DNA of 64,000 bases from Iodobacter violaceini (lineage in GTDB: Bacteria > Pseudomonadota > Gammaproteobacteria > Burkholderiales > Chitinibacteraceae), in contig NZ_JAAOLX010000001.1 of the NCBI RefSeq assembly GCF_011601265.1, positions 124,001 to 188,000 on the forward strand, written 5' to 3'. A program made the position numbers and the translations under genes. The notes under the pieces are model-generated. The model was given only the letters and a program-made list of their open reading frames with translations, had not been told where the DNA came from and did no database searches. Shown piece by piece: positions 1-8,615 of this stretch (position 1 is its first letter; each line of letters begins with the position of its first letter).

Positions 1-774
1 ATCTCAGTGATGTTTGTTAATAACGAAATCGGCGTGATCCAGGATATCCCGGCAATTGGCGAATTATGCCGCGAAAAAGGCATTATTTTCCACGTGGATG
101 CCGCGCAAGCCACAGGCAAGGTAGTGATTGATCTGGCAGCGCTTAAAGTCGATTTAATGAGCTTTTCTGCGCACAAGACTTACGGCCCTAAGGGCATCGG
201 CGCGCTGTATATCCGCCGCAAGCCACGTATCCGCCTTGAAGCACAAATGCACGGCGGCGGTCATGAACGTGGTTTCCGTTCTGGCACGCTGGCTACGCAC
301 CAAATCGTCGGTATGGGCGAAGCATTCCGTATCGCAAAAGAAGATATGGGCACCGAGCTGGAACGCATGCGTATGCTGCGTGACCGCCTGTGGGCAGGTT
401 TATCCGACATCGAAGAAGTCCACCTGAACGGTGATATGGAACAGCGTGTTCCACATAATCTGAATGTGAGCTTTAACTATGTAGAAGGCGAATCGCTGGT
501 GATGGCCCTGAAAGAGCTGGCCGTATCCAGTGGCTCTGCGTGTACATCGGCATCTTTAGAGCCGTCTTATGTATTGCGTGCTCTTGGCCGCTCGGATGAG
601 CTGGCACATTCATCGATCCGCTTCACTATCGGCCGCTTTAATACCGTAGAAGAAATCGACTTTGCGATTGCTTTAATTCGCAGCAAAATCGGCAAACTGC
701 GTGAGCTGTCGCCGCTTTGGGATATGTACAAAGAAGGCATTGATATCTCAACAATTGAATGGGCCGCCCACTAA
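1..774 (+). CDS. iscS: Cysteine desulfurase IscS (5'-truncated by window)
   Basis: PLP-dependent enzyme that takes sulfur from L-cysteine and passes it as persulfide to IscU and other acceptors. The frame is open from base 1, and about 258 C-terminal residues are present of the roughly 404 usual for the family. Visible are the PLP-lysine region ([12 protein letters not shown]) and the active-site cysteine loop [14 protein letters not shown], and the end has the normal IscS tail. It is the first gene seen of an isc operon that continues with iscU, iscA, hscB, hscA, fdx and iscX. iscR, if present, would lie upstream of the window. Its stop codon is followed at once by a long palindrome. Confidence 0.97.
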   Translation: MSVMFVNNEIGVIQDIPAIGELCREKGIIFHVDAAQATGKVVIDLAALKVDLMSFSAHKTYGPKGIGALYIRRKPRIRLEAQMHGGGHERGFRSGTLATHQIVGMGEAFRIAKEDMGTELERMRMLRDRLWAGLSDIEEVHLNGDMEQRVPHNLNVSFNYVEGESLVMALKELAVSSGSACTSASLEPSYVLRALGRSDELAHSSIRFTIGRFNTVEEIDFAIALIRSKIGKLRELSPLWDMYKEGIDISTIEWAAH

Positions 775-877
775 TCTGGCGCGCCTCGCCGTCCTGAGCT
801 GCGCTGCAAAGTAGCTCGTTTACAATTGTAAACATCGCCACTTTGCGCCTTGCTCAGAACAGCGATTCATCGCCAGA
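775..877. repeat. ~103-bp imperfect palindrome directly after iscS
   Basis: Begins at the base after the iscS stop. Outer arms TCTGGCG (775-781) and CGCCAGA (871-877), then CTGAGC (794-799) and GCTCAG (852-857), then GCAAAGT and ACTTTGC, with the perfect 16-bp palindrome GTTTACAATTGTAAAC (818-833) at the centre. The arms between these blocks also pair with a few mismatches. It has no coding potential. It could be a MITE-like element, an RNA hairpin that sets iscS versus iscUA expression, or a regulator site at the centre. Confidence 0.75.
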
Positions 878-913
878 ACAAAGTTGACTTAACAGTAAAC
901 CAAGTAAGCAGGT

Positions 914-963
914 TGGGTTAGCGGGATCGTCAGCCGTTGTAGCTGACGATATCGCGTAACCCA
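914..963. repeat. REP-like hairpin in iscS-iscU gap
   Basis: Imperfect inverted repeat: TGGGTTAGCG...ATCGTCAGC pairs with GCTGACGAT...CGCGTAACCCA around a 7-base loop. The arm sequence GTTGGGTTAC occurs again at about 983-992, just before iscU. It resembles the GTTGGGTTA-type REP hairpins common between genes of proteobacteria. It has no T-tract, so it is not an obvious terminator. Confidence 0.6.
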
Positions 964-1032
964 GCACACTCAGTTAACAAGATGTTGGGTTACACACCTG
1001 CGAACCACAGCAAAAGTAAAGAGGCACACAAA

Positions 1033-1413
1033 ATGGCATACAGCGAACAAGTTCTGGATCACTATGAAAACCCACGTAATGTTGGCGCGTTTGAAAAAGG
1101 CGACGACACTGTAGGGACTGGCATGGTGGGCGCTCCGGCCTGTGGCGACGTGATGAAGCTGCAAATCAAGGTAGGCGCAGACGGCATTATCGAAGATGCT
1201 AAATTTAAAACCTATGGCTGTGGCTCAGCGATTGCATCGTCCTCCTTAGTTACCGAATGGGTAAAAGGCAAGACGCTCGATCAGGCTTTGAGCATTAAAA
1301 ACACGCAAATTGCCGAAGAATTAGCACTTCCTCCGGTTAAAATCCACTGCTCTATTCTGGCCGAAGACGCCATTAAAGCAGCGGTAGCGGATTACAAAAC
1401 CAAGCACGGTTAA
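1033..1413 (+). CDS. iscU: Fe-S cluster assembly scaffold IscU
   Basis: Scaffold on which [2Fe-2S] clusters are built from IscS-derived sulfur, then released with help from HscA/HscB. The product is 126 aa, normal for the family. The three conserved cysteines are at C37, C63 and C106 with D39, as in E. coli IscU. The LPPVK motif recognised by HscA is present at residues 99-103. The ATG at 1033 is chosen because an AAAGAGG ribosome-binding site lies 8-9 bases upstream and because it gives the family N-terminus MAYSEQV; an in-frame start further upstream would add non-family residues. The 258-bp gap to iscS is unusually long and filled with palindromes. Confidence 0.97.
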   Translation: MAYSEQVLDHYENPRNVGAFEKGDDTVGTGMVGAPACGDVMKLQIKVGADGIIEDAKFKTYGCGSAIASSSLVTEWVKGKTLDQALSIKNTQIAEELALPPVKIHCSILAEDAIKAAVADYKTKHG

Positions 1414-1483
1414 TCTATTGGTTCAACTTACGGCGTAATGCGTCTGAATAACCGATGACGCAGTGTTATTGCGAGGCAAAAAA

Positions 1484-1807
1484 ATGGCTCTTACATTAAG
1501 TGAAAGTGCAGCAACCCATATTTCCAACTTTCTGGCAAAGCGTGGCAAAGGTCTTGGCGTGCGTCTGGCCGTTAAAACCTCGGGTTGTTCCGGCATGGCG
1601 TATAAGCTTGAATTTGTCGATGTCGCCTCCGATACAGATTTAGCGTTTGAAAGCTTCGGGGTAAAGATTTTCACCGACAGCAAATCACTCGCTTACCTTG
1701 ATGGCACCGAGCTGGACTTCACCAAGGAAGGCCTGAACGAAGGGTTTAAATTTAATAACCCCAACGTTAAAAACGAGTGCGGCTGCGGCGAAAGCTTTAA
1801 CGTTTAG
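1484..1807 (+). CDS. iscA: Iron-sulfur cluster assembly protein IscA
   Basis: A-type carrier that accepts or delivers Fe-S clusters, or iron, downstream of IscU. The product is 107 aa with the invariant cysteines C35, C99 and C101 (C-terminal CGCG motif). The start at 1484 follows a GCGAGG ribosome-binding site; an in-frame ATG further upstream only adds a short non-homologous leader. It sits 70 bp after iscU in the same operon. Confidence 0.97.
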   Translation: MALTLSESAATHISNFLAKRGKGLGVRLAVKTSGCSGMAYKLEFVDVASDTDLAFESFGVKIFTDSKSLAYLDGTELDFTKEGLNEGFKFNNPNVKNECGCGESFNV

Positions 1808-1825
1808 TACGCAAATGCAGCAAGC

Positions 1826-1971
1826 CTTTAAAACCATAAATTTTCACCACGAAGCCCGCGGAGAAAAAAACGAGAAAAACAAACCAGAGAGCACCCACTC
1901 TAAAGTAAGTTTTTCTCCGTGTAACTCCGCGTCCTCCTTTTCCTCAGTGGTTTAAGATTTGGGTTTTAAAG
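1826..1971. repeat. ACACAGAG-family inverted-repeat element, copy 1 (iscA/hscB gap)
   Basis: A 146-bp element whose ends are inverted repeats: CTTTAAAACC (1826-1835) pairs with GGTTTTAAAG (1962-1971), followed inward by CACCAC against GTGGTT and a pair of A-rich/T-rich tracts around GGAGAAAAA and TTTTTCTCC. It matches the layout of the elements at 2587, 4637 and 19346. No ORF. It fills most of the iscA-hscB gap. Confidence 0.75.
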
Positions 1972-2004
1972 CAGCATTTCACCCCCTTCCCCGCCAAAAA
2001 TGCC

Positions 2005-2538
2005 ATGAACTTCGACTTTACGCAAAACCACTTCGCCCTCTTCGGCTTGCCTGCTCAGTTTGCACTCGATCAGCGCAGCATTGACAGCAATTACCGCAGC
2101 TTACTTGCCACTTATCATCCTGACCGCTTTGCCAGCGAGAACGATGCTGTGCGCCGTATGAGCCTGCAGATTGCTACCCAAGTCAATGAAGCCTATCAAA
2201 CGCTCAAATCCCCAATTGCCCGTGGCCGCTATTTACTCAAGCTGGCCGGCGTCGACACTGAGGAAGAAAGCAATACCGCCATGCCGATTGATTTTTTAAT
2301 GAATCAAATGGAATGGCGTGAGGCGATTGGCGATGCAAAAGCCACACAAAATATTGAAAGCTTAGAAAACATTGGCAGAGAGCTGGCCGCTGAAACCAGC
2401 GCGCTGGAGCAACACCTTGCCAGCCTGCTGGACGAAACGCATGATTTAAGCGCGGCCACTGTTGCCGTGCGTAAACTTCGCTTTATGGAAAAATTAGAGC
2501 AGGAAATTGGCGACGCCATAGAAACCCTGCTGTTTTAA
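2005..2538 (+). CDS. hscB: Co-chaperone HscB (J-type)
   Basis: J-domain co-chaperone that brings cluster-loaded IscU to HscA and stimulates its ATPase. The product is 177 aa. An N-terminal J domain (about residues 5-75) contains the HPD motif at residues 38-40, followed by the helical IscU-binding HSCB C-terminal domain. No strong ribosome-binding site precedes the ATG, but the start fits the family N-terminus. A repeat element lies on each side. Confidence 0.96.
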   Translation: MNFDFTQNHFALFGLPAQFALDQRSIDSNYRSLLATYHPDRFASENDAVRRMSLQIATQVNEAYQTLKSPIARGRYLLKLAGVDTEEESNTAMPIDFLMNQMEWREAIGDAKATQNIESLENIGRELAAETSALEQHLASLLDETHDLSAATVAVRKLRFMEKLEQEIGDAIETLLF

Positions 2539-2586
2539 AAAGTATCCTGATGAACAAGATTCTTCAGCCAGGCCTGATACAGAGCT

Positions 2587-2684
2587 AAACCTGAAACCAC
2601 AGAGAAAAACGAGGGCACAGAGTACACAGAGAAAATCATTCACCCCATTGTTTTCTTTGCGCTCTCTGTGGTTCAAAATTTTGG
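2587..2684. repeat. ACACAGAG-family inverted-repeat element, copy 2 (hscB/hscA gap)
   Basis: A 98-bp element. The left end AAACC..GAAACCACAGAG (from 2587) is the inverse of the right end CTCTGTGGTTC (2662-2673) followed by AAAATTTTGG. Inner direct blocks read CACAGAG twice. Same family as 1826-1971 and 4637-4770, but internally shorter. Confidence 0.8.
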
Positions 2685-2776
2685 ACACTTCGTTTTAAGC
2701 TGAAGCTTCATTCAGCTTACATATTGTCATTACGCTTTTTAAAGAATAGCGAAGCTAGCTATCTTACGGATGAAAC

Positions 2777-4633
2777 ATGGCCTTATTACAAATTTCTGAG
2801 CCGGGTCTATTTGCCGAGCCACATCAGCACCGCCTTGCAATCGGCATTGATCTTGGCACGACCAATTCCTTAGTGGCCTCGGTAAAAAGCGGCAGCGCCG
2901 TCTGCTTGCCGGACGAACAAGGCCGTACTCTGCTGGCCTCCGTGGTGAATTACGGCAAGGATGGAGAAACCCGCGTGGGCTGTGGCGCACTGGCACGCCA
3001 GAATGATGATCCGGGCAACACCATCAGTTCGGTCAAACGTTTTATGGGCCGTGGTATTAATGATATTGCCGATTTAGCCACGCCTTACCGCTTTGTAGAC
3101 GAGCCGGGCATGCTCAAAATATCGACACGCGCAGGTGTAAAAAGCCCGGTTGAAGTCTCGGCAGATATTCTGCGCACTCTTAAAACCCGCGCCGAGCAAA
3201 GCCTCGGTGGCGAGCTGGTTGGTGCCGTGATTACTGTACCGGCCTATTTTGATGATGCGCAGCGTCAGGCCACCAAAGATGCAGCCCAAATCGCCGGCCT
3301 GAATGTTCTGCGCTTACTGAATGAGCCCACAGCAGCCGCCATCGCCTATGGTCTGGATAATGCGGCCGAAGGCACATATGTCATTTACGATTTAGGCGGC
3401 GGCACTTTTGATGTATCCATCCTGGAGCTGACCCGCGGCTTATTTGAAGTACGCGCCACCTCAGGCGATTCAAGGCTGGGCGGCGATGATTTTGACCACC
3501 GCATTTACTGTTGGATTTTACAAGAAGCGGGCTTATCCGCACTGAACGCCCATGACGCCCGTGTGCTGCTGACCCGCGCCCGCGAAGCCAAAGAAGCGCT
3601 TTCTGATCACCCTGCTACCCGCATCACAGCCGTGCTGAGCGAAGGCGTCGTGGTGGATGTGGCTCTGAGCACAGAAACGCTGCATGAGATCACTCACACC
3701 CTTGTCAGCAACACCATCACCCCTGTACGCAAAGCTTTGCGCGATGCCAGGCTGCAAGTCAGTGATATCAAGGGCGTAGTCATGGTTGGCGGCGCCACCC
3801 GCATGCCGCAAGTACGCCATGCAGTGGCCGATTTCTTCAAACAAGAACCGCTCACCAATCTTGACCCCGATAAAGTGGTCGCCATTGGTGCGGCGATTCA
3901 GGCCAATGTACTGGCAGGCAATAAGGGTGAGGATGAATGGCTGCTGCTGGACGTGATTCCACTCTCGCTGGGGCTGGAAACCATGGGTAATCTGGTGGAA
4001 AAAATCATCCCCAGAAACAGCACTATTCCTACCGCCAGAGCGCAGGAATTCACCACTTTTAAAGATGGTCAAACCGCCATAGCCATCCATGTATTGCAAG
4101 GCGAGCGCGAGCTGGTGAGCGATTGCCGCAGCCTGGCCCGGTTTGAGCTGCGCGGCATTCCGCCGATGGTGGCAGGCGCTGCGCGCATTCGTGTCACCTT
4201 TCAGGTAGATGCGGATGGATTATTATCCGTTGCGGCAAGAGAGCTGTCATCCGGCGTTGAAGCCAGCATTATGGTGAAGCCTTCTTACGGCTTATCTGAC
4301 GATGAAATCGCCACGATGCTGACCGATTCCATGCAATATGCCAGCGCCGATGTGCAGGCCCGTAAGCTGGCCGAAGCACTGGTTGATGCCGAATCCATCC
4401 TCAATGCCAGCACGGCTGCGCTGCAGCAAGATGGCGATTTACTTAATAGCGAAGAGCGCGCCGCCATTGAAAGCAGCTTGCAGCAGCTTATGAGCAGCAT
4501 GCAGGAAAAAGACGCCAACGCCATCCACGCGGCGACTGAAAAGCTCAATGAAGCAACGGGTGACTTTGCTGCCAAACGTATGGATGCCGCGGTAAAGCGT
4601 GGCTTAGCGGGCAAGCAAATTGCTGAGATGTAA
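2777..4633 (+). CDS. hscA: Fe-S protein assembly chaperone HscA
   Basis: Specialised Hsp70 that binds the LPPVK motif of IscU and drives cluster transfer with HscB. The product is 618 aa, typical of HscA. The actin-like ATPase fold begins with [10 protein letters not shown] at about residues 24-33, has the second phosphate motif [11 protein letters not shown] near residue 205, and is followed by the beta-sandwich substrate domain and helical lid. The ATG at 2777 gives the usual short N-terminal tail. It belongs to the isc operon and is flanked by repeat elements on both sides. Confidence 0.97.
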   Translation: MALLQISEPGLFAEPHQHRLAIGIDLGTTNSLVASVKSGSAVCLPDEQGRTLLASVVNYGKDGETRVGCGALARQNDDPGNTISSVKRFMGRGINDIADLATPYRFVDEPGMLKISTRAGVKSPVEVSADILRTLKTRAEQSLGGELVGAVITVPAYFDDAQRQATKDAAQIAGLNVLRLLNEPTAAAIAYGLDNAAEGTYVIYDLGGGTFDVSILELTRGLFEVRATSGDSRLGGDDFDHRIYCWILQEAGLSALNAHDARVLLTRAREAKEALSDHPATRITAVLSEGVVVDVALSTETLHEITHTLVSNTITPVRKALRDARLQVSDIKGVVMVGGATRMPQVRHAVADFFKQEPLTNLDPDKVVAIGAAIQANVLAGNKGEDEWLLLDVIPLSLGLETMGNLVEKIIPRNSTIPTARAQEFTTFKDGQTAIAIHVLQGERELVSDCRSLARFELRGIPPMVAGAARIRVTFQVDADGLLSVAARELSSGVEASIMVKPSYGLSDDEIATMLTDSMQYASADVQARKLAEALVDAESILNASTAALQQDGDLLNSEERAAIESSLQQLMSSMQEKDANAIHAATEKLNEATGDFAAKRMDAAVKRGLAGKQIAEM

Positions 4634-4636
4634 ATT

Positions 4637-4770
4637 TTGAAAACCTGCAGACACAGAGACCGATAAAAACACAGAACACACAGAGCGTTAATTTAGCCCG
4701 GCCATGACTTGGTTTTCTCTGTGGAGACCCGTGTCTTCTGTGATCTCTGTGGTTCAGGATTGAGGTTTTT
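4637..4770. repeat. ACACAGAG-family inverted-repeat element, copy 3 (hscA/fdx gap)
   Basis: Starts right after the hscA stop. Left end TTTGAAAACCT..GACACAGAGA (4637-4659) and right end TCTCTGTGGTTC..GAGGTTTTT (4744-4770) are inverted repeats. Inside are further ACACAGA and TCTCTGTGG blocks. Same family as copies 1 and 2; the internal sequence differs. Confidence 0.8.
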
Positions 4771-4800
4771 GTGTAATAAGCCAAATGCCAAGGATGAATC

Positions 4801-5139
4801 ATGATTCAAATTGTAGTTCTGCCCCACCCCCAGCTTTGCCCCGAAGGTGCGGTGCTTGAAGCCGAAGCGGGCACGTCGGTTTGCGATGTCCTGCTTGCAA
4901 ACGATATTGAAATCGAACACGCCTGCGAAAAATCCTGTGCCTGCACCACCTGCCATGTGATTATTCGTGAAGGCTTTAATTCACTGGCACCTTCTGATGA
5001 GCTGGAAGACGATATGCTGGATAAAGCATGGGGCCTTGAATCCGAATCGCGCCTGTCTTGCCAGTCTATTATTACTGACACAGATTTAGTGGTAGAGATT
5101 CCAAAATACACCATCAACCACGCCCGCGAGCATCATTAA
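4801..5139 (+). CDS. fdx: ISC-type 2Fe-2S ferredoxin
   Basis: Small electron carrier that supplies electrons for cluster formation on IscU. The product is 112 aa. The [2Fe-2S] ligands are visible as C42, C48, C51 (CEKSCACTTC) and C87 (RLSCQ), the spacing of adrenodoxin-like ISC ferredoxins. It lies between hscA and iscX as in the standard isc order. Confidence 0.97.
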   Translation: MIQIVVLPHPQLCPEGAVLEAEAGTSVCDVLLANDIEIEHACEKSCACTTCHVIIREGFNSLAPSDELEDDMLDKAWGLESESRLSCQSIITDTDLVVEIPKYTINHAREHH

Positions 5140-5231
5140 TTTACAGCTCATGCCCTGCGCAGTGCAGATCGCAAACGGCTGAGGCCGCTGATAAAAAAAC
5201 ATCTGGCCCCGCAAACGGGAAAAACAAACCA

Positions 5232-5257
5232 ATAAGAAACAGCTTTTTATTTCTTAT
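5232..5257. repeat. Short inverted repeat before iscX
   Basis: ATAAGAAA (5232-5239) and TTTCTTAT (5250-5257) form an 8-bp stem in the 138-bp fdx-iscX gap, 20 bases upstream of the iscX start. It may be a weak attenuating hairpin, or chance in A/T-rich sequence. Confidence 0.4.
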
Positions 5258-5277
5258 GAGACAAAAAGGATTGAATC

Positions 5278-5472
5278 ATGAAATGGACAGATTCCCGCGA
5301 GATTGCCATTCAGCTGGCTGATAAATTCCCGGAGCTGGATCCTAAGACCGTACGTTTTACTGATTTAATGCAGTGGGTTATGGAATTAGAAGGCTTTAAT
5401 GATGACGCGAAACACTGCGGTGAAAAAATTCTGGAAGCCATCCAGCTGATGTGGATGGATGAAGCAGACTAA
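5278..5472 (+). CDS. iscX: Fe-S assembly protein IscX
   Basis: Small acidic protein that binds IscS and iron and modulates cluster assembly. The product is 64 aa, the family's usual length, with the conserved W3-T-D start, the DP-TVRFTDL segment and the LEAIQ-W-DE end. An AAAAGGA ribosome-binding site precedes the ATG. It is the last gene of the isc operon and is followed by a terminator. Confidence 0.96.
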   Translation: MKWTDSREIAIQLADKFPELDPKTVRFTDLMQWVMELEGFNDDAKHCGEKILEAIQLMWMDEAD

Positions 5473-5487
5473 GCCCCATTGCAACAT

Positions 5488-5521
5488 AATGGCTGCAGAG
5501 GCTGATACTGTAGCCATTTTT
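5488..5521 (+). terminator. Rho-independent terminator after iscX
   Basis: Stem AATGGCTGCAG / CTGTAGCCATT (one mismatch) around a 9-10 base loop, followed by TTTTTAT. Its position ends the isc operon. Confidence 0.75.
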
Positions 5522-5710
5522 ATGTATAACAAAAACAATCTATATAAAGTGCCGGTTTAAAGACAATCCCTCTGATTTCTTAAGCATTTACACCTTAGTT
5601 TTTACACTGAATAAAAGATAATTTTAAATAAACATCCCTCTTGTAACATTGCATGCCTTCTCCTTGCTATTTATTCAGCTAAAATGACAAGGAAATATAC
5701 GGAGCTTTGC

Positions 5711-6682
5711 ATGGCCACATCCCCCCGCTCTGGCGGACAGAAAACATCACGACCACTCTCTGCCCCCCGGTTCGTATTTGAATCCAGGGCTGCACTGGAT
5801 CGAATTTTATCGAAAGCTGAAAGCTATGCCGGCGTATTTCCTGCCCATATTGGCACGATTGTGGATCACCTTGGCCGTGCTTGCGATCTGAACCGTAATG
5901 TTGTGATTGGCATGATTATGCTGCGTCAGGACGGCACTTACGCTATCCGGCACGCCATTAATGTGGCCTGCGTGGTAGAGCTGGCCTTACGCGATTTAGG
6001 CCGCTCCCCCACAGAGCGGCGCTCTGTTGTTGCAGCCGCTTTAACCATGAATATCGGCATGTATGCCATTCAGGAAAAACTCTCCACCCAATCCGGCCCG
6101 CTGAGCGAAGAGCAAAGACTGCTGATGCAGGTTCACCCGGTTGAAGGCAGAGATACGCTGCGCAGGCTGGGCGTGACTGATCCGCTGTGGCTGGATTATG
6201 TTTTACAACACCATGAAATCCCTGATGGCAGTGGCTACCCTCAGCAGTTGTCTGGCGATGCCATTCACTTTGAAGCGCGTCTGATCGGCATTGCCGACCG
6301 CTATTGCGCCATGCTGACCCGCAATGCATGGCGGCGCGGGCAACTGTCTGATCTGGCTTTGCTCACTTCGCTTACAGGCTCTGCCAACAGCATTGATGTC
6401 AAGCTGGGCCGCCTGTTTACTCAAACCATGGGGCTTTACCCACCGGGCGCGGTTGTGCAGCTGCTTAATGGCGAAGTGGGCATTGTCAAACGTCCTGGCG
6501 TGAGCGAGCAAACCCCGATTGTTGCCGCCATTTTTAATAAGCAATGGCAGCCCCTGGTGGATATCGTTGAAAGGGACAGCGAGGATATCGATTACAGCAT
6601 TATTGGTGTCATCGAAAGCCAGCGTATTGCCGGCCTCGTACCTATGGAAGATGTCTGGGGAAGCGACGCAGCCGGGGCCTGA
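5711..6682 (+). CDS. Degenerate HD-GYP domain protein
   Basis: 323 aa from the ATG at 5711, chosen because a GGAG ribosome-binding site lies 7 bases upstream; the earlier ATG at 5684 has none. The central part (about residues 75-225) follows the HD-GYP fold of cyclic-di-GMP phosphodiesterases. The late motifs are intact: HHEIPDGSGYP (residues 167-177) and IADRYCAM. The catalytic HD pair is replaced by M113-N114 and the following lysine is missing (MNIGM instead of HDIGK). Known family logic suggests loss of metal-dependent hydrolysis, so a binding or scaffolding role is inferred. The C-terminal 100 residues are a separate small domain. It stands alone between terminator-bounded operons. Confidence 0.75.
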   Translation: MATSPRSGGQKTSRPLSAPRFVFESRAALDRILSKAESYAGVFPAHIGTIVDHLGRACDLNRNVVIGMIMLRQDGTYAIRHAINVACVVELALRDLGRSPTERRSVVAAALTMNIGMYAIQEKLSTQSGPLSEEQRLLMQVHPVEGRDTLRRLGVTDPLWLDYVLQHHEIPDGSGYPQQLSGDAIHFEARLIGIADRYCAMLTRNAWRRGQLSDLALLTSLTGSANSIDVKLGRLFTQTMGLYPPGAVVQLLNGEVGIVKRPGVSEQTPIVAAIFNKQWQPLVDIVERDSEDIDYSIIGVIESQRIAGLVPMEDVWGSDAAGA

Positions 6683-6841
6683 GCCCTTCAAGACCGGCCT
6701 GCAGTTTCATAAATACATCCCCTTTTACAGCCAAAATCTATACGCAATTAGTTAACACAGATCAATAATTAAACACAAAGCGTATTGCACGCCAATCAAA
6801 AAGAGCACACAATCCACGCAACGTGTAGATAAGGTGCCAAT

Positions 6842-8104
6842 ATGCAATCCGCTCAACAAACAATCCTTCGCGATGCCATGCGACTGCTCAACCTCACCCG
6901 CGATGCGCTCACCGAGCGCCTGGGTGTAAGCCGGCGCGCTTTAGACAGCTGGCTGCTGCCTGACAACTCAAATGAACACCGCAGTATGCCCACCATTGTT
7001 GAGCGATTTTTGGCTGAAATCCTCAGCCAGGATACAAAAGTTGCGCCTGCACACCATGTCAGCACAGCAAACTGGGCGCCTCACCTGCTTTCTGTTGAGC
7101 AATTCTCACGCGAATCCGTAGAAGAGCTGTTTCGCATTGCAGATATTATGCAGCCCGTAGCCCGCAGGCAAAAAACCTGCCGCGTGCTTGAAGGCGCCGT
7201 ACTGGCCAATCTGTTTTTTGAAGCCAGTACCCGCACGCGCATCAGCTTTGGCGCTGCATTCTGCAGGCTGGGCGGATCGGTCTGCGACACCACCGGCTTT
7301 ACTTTTTCATCGATGGCCAAGGGTGAATCCATCTATGACACCAGCCGTGTTGTCAGTGGCTACGCCGATGTGATTGTTGTCCGTCACCCCGAACAAGGCG
7401 CGGTGGCCGAGTTTGCAGAAGCCAGCAATATTCCCATCATCAACGGTGGCGATGGCCCTGGCGAGCACCCCACCCAGGCCCTGCTCGATCTCTACACCAT
7501 GGAGCGCGAGTTTTCCCGCCTTAATAAGCTGATTGATGGCAGTCATATTGCACTGGTGGGCGATTTAAAACATGGCCGGGCCGCCCATTCATTAGCAAAA
7601 TTACTGGGCCTGTATCAGGGGCTGAAAATAACGCTGCTTGCACCAACCGGCCTGGAAATGCCTGCAAGTATTCTGGATGCGGCCAGCCGCAATGGAAACG
7701 TGATTGAATGCACCGACAATCTGGCCAGCGGGCTTGCCGGAGCCGATGTGATTTACGCAACCCGCGTGCAAAAAGAACGGATGCAGGGCGAAGTCATGGA
7801 AGGCTATGGTGAAAACTTCCAGATCAATCTGCGGGCAGTCGATACCTTCTGCAAACCCGATGTAATCGTGATGCACCCGCTGCCCAGAGACAGCCGCCCA
7901 GGTGCAAATGACTTATCTACTGATTTAAACCAGGACCCAAGGCTGGCTATTTTCCGCCAGACTGATAATGGGGTGCCGGTACGCATGGCGATTTTTGCCA
8001 AGTTGCTGGGTGTAGACCAGCAAATACAGCACAGCCTGCGTGATATCAGCTGGGTACACCCACAAAAATTAGGACCGAATGACGCATCGTTTGACGAGCT
8101 GTAA
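6842..8104 (+). CDS. pyrB: Aspartate carbamoyltransferase with HTH-like N-terminal extension
   Basis: Catalyses carbamoyl phosphate plus aspartate to N-carbamoylaspartate, the committed step of pyrimidine synthesis. 420 aa against about 310 for the usual catalytic chain. The catalytic part (about residues 80-400) has STRTR at 129-133, a K160 loop (SSMAKGES), HPTQ at 209-212, and HPLPR at 345-349. The first ~65 residues look like a helix-turn-helix (DALTERLGVSRRALDSWL at 21-38), not seen in classical PyrB. No pyrI (regulatory chain) or pyrC is adjacent. Long ATCases of this kind occur in some proteobacteria, and whether the extension binds DNA is unknown. The symbol refers to the enzyme activity; a second classical pyrB may exist elsewhere. 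Confidence 0.85.
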   Translation: MQSAQQTILRDAMRLLNLTRDALTERLGVSRRALDSWLLPDNSNEHRSMPTIVERFLAEILSQDTKVAPAHHVSTANWAPHLLSVEQFSRESVEELFRIADIMQPVARRQKTCRVLEGAVLANLFFEASTRTRISFGAAFCRLGGSVCDTTGFTFSSMAKGESIYDTSRVVSGYADVIVVRHPEQGAVAEFAEASNIPIINGGDGPGEHPTQALLDLYTMEREFSRLNKLIDGSHIALVGDLKHGRAAHSLAKLLGLYQGLKITLLAPTGLEMPASILDAASRNGNVIECTDNLASGLAGADVIYATRVQKERMQGEVMEGYGENFQINLRAVDTFCKPDVIVMHPLPRDSRPGANDLSTDLNQDPRLAIFRQTDNGVPVRMAIFAKLLGVDQQIQHSLRDISWVHPQKLGPNDASFDEL

Positions 8105-8115
8105 GCCTGATTTTT

Positions 8116-8145
8116 GCCAGCCTGCAACCCCTTAAACAGGCTGGC
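8116..8145. repeat. Hairpin after the ATCase gene
   Basis: Perfect 9-bp stem GCCAGCCTG / CAGGCTGGC around a 12-base loop, 11 bases after the stop codon. No T-tract follows on the plus strand, so it may stabilise the mRNA 3' end or act as a weak terminator. Confidence 0.5.
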
Positions 8146-8245
8146 CAGATACTGTAATATCCAGGAGGGCACCTTTTGTGCCCGTGCATCCGTTGCAGCC
8201 CATGCGTAAACGCCCCTGATTTCAAACCCCATGTAAGGATATTCC

Positions 8246-8563
8246 ATGCTTTTTGCCGACGTACTTGCCAGCCTGCCTGCTATCGATCACTTATCCGCAC
8301 TTGAGCTGCTTGATGGCGAAACGCAGGTGGCACGCATTGAAAACAAGCCCGGCCAGGCAGGCAGCGTGCGGGTTTATCACGCGCTTTATCAGGAGTTTGG
8401 CGCAATCAACGCCGTTGCTGCTGCGAAAGGCCTGCGCCTTTATGCGGAACACAGCCGGGATGCCCTGGCCTTTCCAGGCAAACACCCCAATATCGACCGC
8501 TTATTAACCCTGGCAGAAAATGGAAAACCGTTAGCAGTAAAATTGATTAGCGCTAAAATTTGA
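8246..8563 (+). CDS. Conserved small protein, DUF2322-like
   Basis: 105 aa with no signal peptide or membrane segment. The N-terminus (MLFADVLASLPAIDHL) and the alternating hydrophobic pattern suggest the uncharacterised DUF2322 family; this is recall, not a search. The ATG at 8246 follows an AAGGAT ribosome-binding site. The next gene starts 52 bp downstream on the same strand, so they may be co-transcribed. Function unknown. Confidence 0.6.
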   Translation: MLFADVLASLPAIDHLSALELLDGETQVARIENKPGQAGSVRVYHALYQEFGAINAVAAAKGLRLYAEHSRDALAFPGKHPNIDRLLTLAENGKPLAVKLISAKI

Positions 8564-8615
8564 CCAAGGCGGACGATAAAGCTACATTCCAAGCTGATTC
8601 CAAAGAAAAAAGCTC

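Noticed and set aside
3533-4099. 188-aa minus-strand frame within hscA
   Set aside because: Antisense shadow of a conserved chaperone gene.
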